Program-made: the position numbers and the translations under genes
Source: Acidobacteriota bacterium
GTDB taxonomy: Bacteria; Acidobacteriota; Terriglobia; Terriglobales; Acidobacteriaceae
DNA: 7,021 nucleotides
Direction: 5' to 3'
Assembly: GCA_021810815.1 (NCBI GenBank)
Contig: JAJZHR010000124.1
Coordinates: 1 to 7,021 of the forward strand
Notes under the pieces: generated by a model
Told to the model about the DNA's origin: nothing
What the model saw: only the letters and a program-made list of their open reading frames with translations
Database searches by the model: none
Part shown: piece by piece, positions 1 through 5,343 of the stretch
Layout: every line of letters begins with the position of its first letter
Position numbering within the stretch: the stretch's first letter is position 1

Positions 1-41
1 CTATGCGGCTCTATGCAACGCCGTGCAAAGGCCAAAAATCA

Positions 42-88
42 GACTCTTAATCGACAGGTTGTAGGTTCGATTCCTACCGCGTCCACCA
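42..88 (+). tRNA. Partial tRNA-Lys(CUU), 3' half only; likely integration attachment site
   Basis: The sequence reads as the 3' half of a tRNA. There is a 7-nt anticodon loop at 44-50 with anticodon CTT at 46-48, the 3' anticodon stem strand TCGAC at 51-55, and a 5-nt variable loop at 56-60. A perfect T arm follows: GTAGG 61-65, loop TTCGATT 66-72, CCTAC 73-77. The 3' acceptor strand CGCGTCC is at 78-84, discriminator A at 85 and encoded CCA at 86-88. The 5' half is absent: 39-43 pairs with the 3' anticodon strand at only the two loop-proximal positions, and upstream there is no D arm and no GGACGCG acceptor strand. The gene is therefore a non-functional fragment. Retention from the anticodon loop to CCA is the known signature of an att site left by a tyrosine recombinase. 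The complete tRNA would then lie to the left, across an integrated element. The Lys(CUU) call rests on loop geometry. Another origin, such as a simple deletion, is possible. Confidence 0.8.
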
Positions 89-127
89 ATCCTTTCCATT
101 CTTTTGCCTGATTCCTGAAAACTCCGT

Positions 128-1318
128 TCAACTGCGCGCGGGCGGCGCGGGGGATTGAAGGGTGCGCAGGACGGCCCACATCATCGCGACGAGCAGGCAG
201 GCCGCTCCCGTGGGCACCAGCAGGCCTTCGCGCAGCGATCCGGTCTGCGTGGAGACCCAGCCCGTCATCCAGGGAAAGGCGGCCGATCCCAGCCCAGCCA
301 GGAGAAACACTCTGGTGCCTCGGTAGCGGGGAAGAACCAGCGTCAGCAGGGTGGGGTACAGGGGGCCGAGTCCGGCTCCCACGCCAAACGCGGCTGCCAG
401 GAGCCACGCCGGCGATACCATGATGGACAAAACGCAGGCGGAGACGGCGGTCAGCCACAGATGGGTGCGCAGCGTGGCCGCGGAGGATATGCGCGCCATG
501 GCAGGGAGGGAATGCAGAGCCCTGCTGAGAAGCAGACCTGCCCAGAAAGCCGAGGTTGCGGTGACCGCTCCTGCGACGCTGTGGTCGAGCCTTCGCGCGT
601 AGGTGGTCATCCATCCTCCCATGGCGCTCTCCACGCCGACGATGAAGGCGGAGAAGATGCCGAGCAGAATCGGGAGCGAGGCGTCTCTTGCGCTCGCCCT
701 CTGCGGCATGGGCTGCTGGCCGCTGGGGAACTTCAGTTCGACAGCGAGCACCCACAGGCAGGACAGGGCGAATATGGAGCCTATGGTGGCGAAAAGATAG
801 CCGACTCGCGATGTGTGCAAGGCATGCCGCGCGAGGGAAGGGCAGGCCAGAGCGCCGAGCGCCCAGAGCATGTTCAGGCGATTCATCTCGCGCGAGCGCC
901 TCTCTCCAGAGCGCTGCGAGCGCAGCAGGCTGATGGACGTCATCGCGATCCCCAGGCCGACGCCGTAGCCGAAGATCAGAGGGAAGACCTGATGGCTGCC
1001 AGCCCGCAGGAGCAGAAAACAGCAGGCGGTGAGGAGCAGGAGCCCCCGCGCCAACGAATGGACGGTGTTTCCGCGGCTTAGGGCCGCGCCGAGTGACGCT
1101 CCCAGCCACGCCAGCAGAAACAGATAGCCGCCATCGCGATCGCTCAGGGACCAATGGGAAAGGATGGCGGGCAATGCGGACCCGAGAAGCGCGGTTCCCA
1201 CTCCGGTGAGGACAAAGATGGACGACAGGACCGCAGTCGAGGCGCGGGCCATGCTCTGCTGGTCAAACTGTTCATCCGCCTCCACCACTGGACAGGATGC
1301 TTCTGCTGTCTCGCTCAT
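128..1318 (-). CDS. MFS transporter, fucose-permease-like
   Basis: This 396-aa polytopic inner-membrane protein is of major facilitator superfamily size with about 12 hydrophobic segments. The two halves are separated by a polar loop at about residues 196-213. In the second half, residues 227-243 (VGVESAMGGWMTTYARR) match the glutamate and GW..TY signature of the FucP/sugar:H+ symporter-like branch. GLGPLYPTL (316-324) and the stretch 344-369, with AAFPWMTGW and LLVP, are also typical of that branch. The substrate cannot be told; a sugar or small organic solute is the family default. The chosen start is the ATG at 1318-1316. A GGAG lies about 11 nt upstream on the minus strand, a loose fit, so Met23 (MARAST) is a possible alternative. 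The gene stands alone, converges on the tRNA fragment and points away from the polysaccharide cluster, so a role in glycan export is not implied. No terminator hairpin is evident after its stop. Confidence 0.9.
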   Translation of the reverse strand: MSETAEASCPVVEADEQFDQQSMARASTAVLSSIFVLTGVGTALLGSALPAILSHWSLSDRDGGYLFLLAWLGASLGAALSRGNTVHSLARGLLLLTACCFLLLRAGSHQVFPLIFGYGVGLGIAMTSISLLRSQRSGERRSREMNRLNMLWALGALACPSLARHALHTSRVGYLFATIGSIFALSCLWVLAVELKFPSGQQPMPQRASARDASLPILLGIFSAFIVGVESAMGGWMTTYARRLDHSVAGAVTATSAFWAGLLLSRALHSLPAMARISSAATLRTHLWLTAVSACVLSIMVSPAWLLAAAFGVGAGLGPLYPTLLTLVLPRYRGTRVFLLAGLGSAAFPWMTGWVSTQTGSLREGLLVPTGAACLLVAMMWAVLRTLQSPAPPARS

Positions 1319-1563
1319 CCGTGTTCGCGCTCCGTCAAAGACATTCGCTGCTGAAGTGCCATCTGCTGCGCCATGGTCGCTGGCATCCTCTCCGTGCTGG
1401 CTCTGCCGCAGCGAGCAAGGCTCCTGGGAGCGATGTCATGCCGAGCTGGGGCCATGGGGCGAGCCGACGCAGGTCCATCGGGGGGCATCAGGAGCGCCAC
1501 ATGGGGAGCGCGCCGCGAGCAGAGAGCGCTTGAACTGTTCGAGACGATGATAATACCTCCGAA

Positions 1564-1583
1564 CGTGCAGCTTTGGCTGCGCG
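1564..1583. other. Perfect short hairpin (8-bp stem, TTTG loop)
   Basis: CGTGCAGC (1564-1571) pairs with GCTGCGCG (1576-1583) around a TTTG tetraloop. The pairing is complete apart from one T-G wobble. No T-run follows on either strand, so this is not a standard intrinsic terminator. It lies about 245 nt upstream of the MFS start and could sit in that gene's 5' leader or in an untranslated RNA. A function is not shown. Confidence 0.4.
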
Positions 1584-1826
1584 GAATCGATGGGGCGAAC
1601 CATGTTCGGCGGGTTCCGGCGGCTCTCCGGCGGAGCGGAGGGAGCTGCGATGCTGCGGTTCCTTGGGGAGCCTTCTTTTTAGCGGGAGCCTTCCTTGAAA
1701 AGGACATCCGCATTTGAAAGAGCCGTCCTGAGCGGCCCTGCTGCTTGCCGGAGAAAGCGCGGCGCTCTTCGCGAAGCTTTGAATTCAGATGTGTGAGCCA
1801 GCTTCTATCCAGAGATTGCGACTTTC

Positions 1827-1865
1827 GTGCGAACTTCCAGTGCGAACTTCCAGTGCGAACTTGTA
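1827..1865. repeat. 13-bp tandem repeat, three copies
   Basis: GTGCGAACTTCCA occurs at 1827-1839 and 1840-1852, followed by GTGCGAACTTGTA at 1853-1865, with no gap between copies. A decayed fourth copy (TTGCGACTTTC, 1816-1826) may precede them. The array lies in the gene-poor interval where base composition begins to fall. It may be a slippage-generated minisatellite or a set of protein-binding sites; 13 bp is not a whole number of helical turns. Confidence 0.85.
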
Positions 1866-1932
1866 GCGCGTTCCTCCAGCGCATTCCATCCGAATGGCAA
1901 TTTCCGAAGTTATTGTTCGCAATAAATCCAAG

Positions 1933-2244
1933 TCAAAATGCAGCCAATTTATTTATGTCGTCGATGGGCCGAATGTGGCCATGCGACGACATATCTATCG
2001 CTATCTTGTACATCTTACGGTGAGTAGGAACAAGCAAAAGATATTGCACAGGAACACCGCAGGCGACGATGCGGGGAAGTACATCAGGATCGTCTGGATT
2101 CGAAGCTGGGAAGATCAACCATGCTTGCACGGAAAATAATTCTTTTGAAATACGAGGCATGACCGAAATGACAAGGAATGCGAAAAAACAAACCAAGCAT
2201 CCACACTGCAAGCCGCCTGTCAGAGGAATAGCTGCGCGAGCCAA
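1933..2244 (-). CDS. Possible small hypothetical membrane protein
   Basis: I do not recognise this frame. It would encode 103 aa from a TTG start, with a hydrophobic segment at about residues 12-30 (rich in C, F, L, V), a proline/aspartate-rich linker (PASNPDDPDVLP, about 46-57) and a second hydrophobic stretch at about 58-72. That alternation looks more protein-like than the random frames around it. Against it: no clear Shine-Dalgarno sequence precedes the TTG, the third codon positions are only about half G/C while the neighbouring genes are strongly GC-biased, and the frame runs out in unremarkable sequence. Met29 (MPRISK) is an alternative start. It may be a recently acquired small gene, a decayed remnant, or chance in an AT-rich stretch. 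Confidence 0.3.
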   Translation of the reverse strand: MARAAIPLTGGLQCGCLVCFFAFLVISVMPRISKELFSVQAWLIFPASNPDDPDVLPRIVACGVPVQYLLLVPTHRKMYKIAIDMSSHGHIRPIDDINKLAAF

Positions 2245-2283
2245 ATCTGCAAATCGTTGTAGGCTATTGGCCTAAAACAGATG

Positions 2284-2335
2284 GGCGCATGCAAGAAAAA
2301 GCGTCCTATGAAGAAATGGTATTCAGGCGCATGCA
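2284..2335. repeat. Pair of 10-bp direct repeats containing GCATGC
   Basis: GGCGCATGCA occurs at 2284-2293 and again at 2326-2335. The start-to-start distance is 42 bp, close to four helical turns, which would put both sites on the same DNA face. Each copy contains the palindrome GCATGC. They lie about 200-250 bp upstream of the first polysaccharide gene. Paired binding sites for a transcription factor are plausible but not shown. Confidence 0.45.
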
Positions 2336-2467
2336 TAACTCACTCACTCTTCATCATCACGAACAGATCGCGGCGCAGGCTGTGGTCGGCTCCTTAGAAG
2401 TCGAGCAGGCATGTTCTTCCCAGCAGCGCAGATATAAGGCCGCAAAATTCATTACCTGCCAGGCACA

Positions 2468-2497
2468 TCAGTTCAGAAGTTCGGCGCCCAACTGAAC
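2468..2497 (+). promoter_or_regulatory. Inverted repeat in the probable leader of the first cluster gene
   Basis: Two overlapping, mutually exclusive 6-bp inverted pairs are visible: TCAGTT (2468-2473) with AACTGA (2490-2495), and GTTCAG (2471-2476) with CTGAAC (2492-2497). The enclosed sequence contains GGCGCC (2483-2488). The element ends about 40 nt before the start codon at 2538. It could be an operator or an mRNA stem-loop. No T-run follows, so it is not a terminator. Confidence 0.3.
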
Positions 2498-2522
2498 CGG
2501 CCTCGAAACAAGCAAAACGCAC

Positions 2523-2527
2523 GGAGG
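2523..2527 (+). promoter_or_regulatory. Shine-Dalgarno site for the phosphotransferase
   Basis: GGAGG lies within ACGGAGGT, 10 nt before the ATG at 2538. It fixes the start of the first cluster gene. Confidence 0.75.
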
Positions 2528-2537
2528 TCACACTAAA

Positions 2538-4004
2538 ATGCAACCGGCGACAGTACTGGAATTCGAGGAGACGCTCCCTCGGGGTGTTGTGCAGGAGATG
2601 CCTGTATCCGGCACCGCCGGATGGAGCTTCAGTCCAGCCTTCGGAACGGTGGAGCTGTTCGCCGATGCGCTGACTGTTCTGTGTGGCGTTCAAGTGCTCT
2701 ATGAGGTGGCGCGCACGCGGCTCCATTATCCGGAGATGCTTGCCGGGAACCATTTGTGGGCCTTCTGCATCGGAGTGGCGCTGCTGATCGTGCTGAATCT
2801 GGAGCGCACCGGGACCTATCGCAGCAGCGGCAGTCTGCTCCGCATCCGGGAAACCGCGGTTGTTCTGGAAGCGTGCTTCCTGAGCTTCGTGATCGCGGTT
2901 CCGGGGGCGTATGTGCTTGGCAGTGCCGGGGAGGCCTGGTTGCTGGTGTTCGCCATCCCGCTTCTGGCGGTGATGCTGGTGATCGAAAAGCAGGTTCTTC
3001 ATTCCATCTTCGACGTACTGCGGCAAAAGGGGTATGGGGTGCGGCGCGTCCTGATCTATGGCGCTGGAGCGTGCGGAAAGTCGCTCTACTCGGCGCTGAT
3101 CCGTTCTCCCAAGCAGGGGCTACTTCCGGTGGCGATTATTGATGATGGGACGGGAGAGAATGGGGTTCAGGTTCATGCCAGCTCGTACCGCAGGGAAAGG
3201 TTCCTGACCAGCGCCGCTGCGGTGTTCCGCGCCTCTCTGGTGCGGGCCCATCAGGCGGACATGGTGATTGTGGCATCGCGCAATCTGCCAAAAGCGGCCG
3301 TGGACGCGGTTGTGAGCGAGAGCAGGCTGGCAGGCGCCAGCGTCGCCTTCGCGGCCGATTTCGACTGCGACGGCATCCCGTCGATGGACTACATCGACCT
3401 GGATGGCCAGCTCATCTACAGCATGCACATGCGCAAGCCCGCCCTTGTGCAGCGCGCGGCCATGCGGGCGCTGGATATTGCCGTCTCATCGGCTGTGATG
3501 GTGGTGATCGCACCGCTGCTGGGGATCCTCGCGCTGGCGGTCAAGCTGGACTCCGACGGGCCTGCGCTGTTTCGGCAGCAGCGCGTGGGCAGGGACGGGC
3601 GGCGCTTCGTGATCTACAAGTTCCGCACGATGCACACCAACCTGTGCGTGGATGATGTCAGTCCGATGTCTTCGGTGGACCCGCGCATCACGCGCTGCGG
3701 CCGCTGGCTGCGCAAGACGAGCCTGGATGAGTTGCCCCAGCTGATCAATGTGCTGAAGAACGACATGTCCCTGGTGGGGCCGAGGCCGGAGATGCCCTTC
3801 ATCGTGTCGAAGTATACGAGCAACGAGCGCCGCCGCTTGACGGTGAAGCCGGGAGTGACGGGCCTGTGGCAGATCAGCGCGGATCGCCGGTTCCCGATCC
3901 ACGAGAACCTGCAGTACGACCTTTACTACATCAAGCACCAGTCGGTTTTCATCAACTTTGCCGTGCTGATTCATACGGCCTTGTTCGCAATGCAGGGCAC
4001 CTGA
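2538..4004 (+). CDS. Polyprenyl glycosylphosphotransferase (WcaJ/WbaP-like initiating sugar transferase)
   Basis: This 488-aa inner-membrane enzyme should transfer a sugar-1-phosphate from a UDP-sugar to undecaprenyl phosphate, the priming step of exopolysaccharide, capsule or O-antigen repeat-unit assembly. It has four N-terminal hydrophobic segments (about 36-56, 73-88, 107-128, 131-150). A Rossmann-like regulatory domain follows (about 168-290) with the glycine motif GAGACGKSL at 175-183. The C-terminal bacterial sugar transferase domain starts at about 308. It has the helix-break-helix membrane segment (311-337, with Pro326), GPALFRQQRVG (341-351), KFRTM (361-365), the catalytic Asp-Glu pair in LDELPQL (D397, E398), SLVGPRPE (411-418) and KPGVTGLWQ (437-445). 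Length and architecture match the full-size WcaJ/CpsE class rather than the minimal PglC type. Sugar specificity (glucose or galactose phosphate) cannot be read from sequence. As first gene of the plus-strand cluster it probably opens the operon. Confidence 0.93.
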   Translation: MQPATVLEFEETLPRGVVQEMPVSGTAGWSFSPAFGTVELFADALTVLCGVQVLYEVARTRLHYPEMLAGNHLWAFCIGVALLIVLNLERTGTYRSSGSLLRIRETAVVLEACFLSFVIAVPGAYVLGSAGEAWLLVFAIPLLAVMLVIEKQVLHSIFDVLRQKGYGVRRVLIYGAGACGKSLYSALIRSPKQGLLPVAIIDDGTGENGVQVHASSYRRERFLTSAAAVFRASLVRAHQADMVIVASRNLPKAAVDAVVSESRLAGASVAFAADFDCDGIPSMDYIDLDGQLIYSMHMRKPALVQRAAMRALDIAVSSAVMVVIAPLLGILALAVKLDSDGPALFRQQRVGRDGRRFVIYKFRTMHTNLCVDDVSPMSSVDPRITRCGRWLRKTSLDELPQLINVLKNDMSLVGPRPEMPFIVSKYTSNERRRLTVKPGVTGLWQISADRRFPIHENLQYDLYYIKHQSVFINFAVLIHTALFAMQGT

Positions 4005-4257
4005 CGCAGAGGCGCGCAAGGAAGCCCTGATGCAGTACGCAGATGCAGTCCGTTCGCGGGTCAAGCCGCGCTGATGATGCAGCATCGTATGCAGCATTCA
4101 TGGATGCGCTCAAGCCACTTCAAAGCGCAGTTTGATCCAAGGCTTCCACGGCCCCTTTCAGGTTTCTCAAAAGAGCGGAATCTGGCTATTTGCAGGATCT
4201 CATCCCTTGCATCGCAAAGCTGCACAGGGGTCGGCTACCAACTACGGAGGAAACCAA
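4005..4257 (+). other. 253-nt intercistronic spacer with repeats and a small hairpin
   Basis: No gene is seen here. The next reading frame stays open upstream to an ATG at 4132, but its first 42 codons lack protein character and that ATG has no ribosome site. ATGCAG occurs four times (4030, 4043, 4077, 4089), arranged as two close pairs: GATGCAGT at a 13-bp period and ATGCAGCAT at a 12-bp period. Between the pairs is a hairpin, CGCGG (4055-4059), loop GTCAAG, CCGCG (4066-4070), with no T-run after it. The length is unusual beside the 4-bp overlap of the next gene pair. It suggests a separate promoter, an RNA-processing site or a regulatory leader, though I found no clear promoter hexamers. 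Confidence 0.55.
4246..4250 (+). promoter_or_regulatory. Shine-Dalgarno site that fixes the epimerase start
   Basis: GGAGG ends 7 nt before the ATG at 4258. The following residues begin directly with the Rossmann strand (MSIAIITGSAG). This decides for 4258 over the in-frame upstream ATG at 4132. Confidence 0.85.
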
Positions 4258-5343
4258 ATGAGCATCGCCATTATCACAGGTTCGGCAGGTTTGATCGGAT
4301 CGGAGGCTGCGCGCCATTTCGCCGGCCAGGGGATGGACGTAATCGGGATCGACAACGACATGCGTTCGAAGTTTTTTGGCGCTGAGGCGTCGACGGAGTG
4401 GAACGGCCGCGAGTTGTCGCGCACGCTGAGCAGCTACCAGCACAAGACGATCGACATACGCGACCGCGAGGCCATCGAGCGGCTCTTCAGCCAATACGGG
4501 AAGGAGATCAAGCTGGTGGTGCACACGGCCGCGCAGCCATCGCACGACTGGGCGGCGCGCGATCCGCACACGGACTTTGGCGTGAACGCCGTCGGTACGC
4601 TGACGATGCTGGAGGCAACGCGTCAATACTGCCCCGAGGCCGTCTTCATCTTCACCTCGACGAACAAGGTATATGGCGACACGCCCAACCGGCTTCCTCT
4701 TCTGGAGCTGGAGACGCGCTGGGAGATCGACCCGTCCCATCCCTATGTCGGCGGCATTCCCGAGGACATGAGCATCGACCACAGCATGCACAGCGTCTTC
4801 GGAGCGTCGAAGGTGGCGGCGGATGTGATGGTGCAGGAGTATGGGCGGTATTTCGGCATGAACACGGTATGCTTTCGCGGCGGCTGCCTGACCGGCCCGG
4901 CCCACTCCGGAACGCAGTTGCATGGATTCCTGGCCTACCTGATGAAGTGCTGCGCCACGGAGACGCCGTACACGGTGTTTGGCTACAACGGCAAGCAGGT
5001 GCGCGACAACATCCACAGCCACGACCTGATCCAGGCGTTCGATGCGTTCTTCCGCAGCCCGCGCCAGGGAGAGGTCTACAACATGGGCGGAGGGCGGTTC
5101 AGCAACTGCTCCATGCTGGAGGCCATCGCCATGTGCGAGAAGATCACCAACCTGCGGCTGCAGTGGACGTACACCGAGGGCAACAGGATGGGCGATCACA
5201 TCTGGTATATCAGCGACCTATCGCAATTCCAGTCGCACTATCCCGAGTGGAAGCTGGCCTACGACGTGGAAGCGATCCTGAAGGAAAGCTACGTGTTCAA
5301 CGCGGAGCGTTGGCAGCAGAAAAAAGAGGCGGTGCTCGCATGA
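4258..5343 (+). CDS. NAD-dependent nucleotide-sugar epimerase, CDP-paratose/tyvelose 2-epimerase-like extended SDR
   Basis: This 361-aa cytoplasmic protein is an extended short-chain dehydrogenase/reductase. The NAD-binding motif TGSAGLIGSE gives GxxGxxG at residues 8-14, and Asp32 ends the second strand. HTAAQPSHDWAA (89-100), NAVGTLTMLEATRQY (110-124) and TSTNKVYGD (133-141) closely resemble the CDP-tyvelose 2-epimerase (RfbE) branch, as I recall it. The usual catalytic YxxxK reads FGASK here: Phe181 replaces tyrosine while Lys185 is kept. From memory, related proteins annotated only as NAD-dependent epimerase/dehydratase share this phenylalanine, so it is probably a subfamily trait rather than a mutation. 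Further signatures are QEYGRYFG (193-200), then FRGGCLTGP, GKQVRDNIHS and GGGRFSNCSM. It probably makes an activated sugar for the adjacent transferases, but substrate and reaction are uncertain. Its stop overlaps the next start (ATGA, 5340-5343), implying coupled translation. Confidence 0.88.
   Translation: MSIAIITGSAGLIGSEAARHFAGQGMDVIGIDNDMRSKFFGAEASTEWNGRELSRTLSSYQHKTIDIRDREAIERLFSQYGKEIKLVVHTAAQPSHDWAARDPHTDFGVNAVGTLTMLEATRQYCPEAVFIFTSTNKVYGDTPNRLPLLELETRWEIDPSHPYVGGIPEDMSIDHSMHSVFGASKVAADVMVQEYGRYFGMNTVCFRGGCLTGPAHSGTQLHGFLAYLMKCCATETPYTVFGYNGKQVRDNIHSHDLIQAFDAFFRSPRQGEVYNMGGGRFSNCSMLEAIAMCEKITNLRLQWTYTEGNRMGDHIWYISDLSQFQSHYPEWKLAYDVEAILKESYVFNAERWQQKKEAVLA

Larger units (their letters stand above)
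1319..2537. other. Long gene-poor, partly AT-rich interval
   Basis: About 1.2 kb separates the minus-strand MFS gene from the plus-strand polysaccharide cluster. I find no protein family I recognise here. The left part (1319 to about 1860) is GC-rich, and its open frames on either strand give R/S/A/P-rich translations without domain character. The right part drops to about 46% GC (hand count over 1861-2340). The interval should contain the promoters for both flanking transcription units, but I see no convincing -35/-10 pair at standard spacing on either strand. It holds a small hairpin, a 10-bp direct repeat (1666-1675 and 1684-1693), a triplicated 13-bp tandem repeat, a doubtful small membrane ORF and a second pair of direct repeats, each listed separately where notable. 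It could be an eroded gene remnant, a regulatory region or an untranslated RNA. Confidence 0.6.

Noticed and set aside
13..88. A complete functional tRNA gene
   Set aside because: A 76-nt tRNA ending at CCA would begin near 13, but the 5' acceptor strand, the D arm and three of the five anticodon stem pairs are missing.
155..1081. Plus-strand open frame of 308 codons opposite the MFS gene
   Set aside because: Its composition is Q/G/R/E-rich with no domain character, and the opposite strand encodes a clear 12-segment transporter.
39..1154. Long minus-strand open frame (371 codons) reaching into the tRNA fragment
   Set aside because: It is antiparallel-frame shadow of the MFS gene, rich in R, P, A and H. 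Its C-terminal GIEPTTCRLRV is the well-known artefact of translating the antisense of a tRNA gene.
1530..1556. TTGAAC ... TAATAC as a sigma-70 promoter
   Set aside because: The spacer is only 15 bp (13 to the alternative GATAAT), and no gene lies properly downstream on the plus strand.
1692..1704. Small inverted repeat TCCTT-GAA-AAGGA as a terminator
   Set aside because: The stem is 5 bp and A/T-containing, has no T-run and does not follow a gene.
1315..1884. Minus-strand frame of 189 codons ending in an ATGA overlap with the MFS start
   Set aside because: The overlap looks operon-like, but the translation is R/S/P/A-rich without recognisable structure, the ATG at 1884 has no ribosome site, and the frame crosses the tandem repeat.
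2289..2495. 68-codon plus-strand frame upstream of the phosphotransferase
   Set aside because: It has no ribosome site and no recognisable protein features, and it covers the direct repeat and inverted repeat expected of an upstream regulatory region.
4132..4257. Upstream in-frame extension of the epimerase to an ATG at 4132
   Set aside because: The 42 added residues lack SDR character, and the strong GGAGG 7 nt before 4258 sets the start immediately ahead of the Rossmann strand.
4398..5339. In-frame extension of the WecG-type protein across the epimerase gene (apparent 581-aa fusion)
   Set aside because: That part is the out-of-frame reading of the epimerase, rich in R, H, P and G. Family homology begins at the ATG at 5340.
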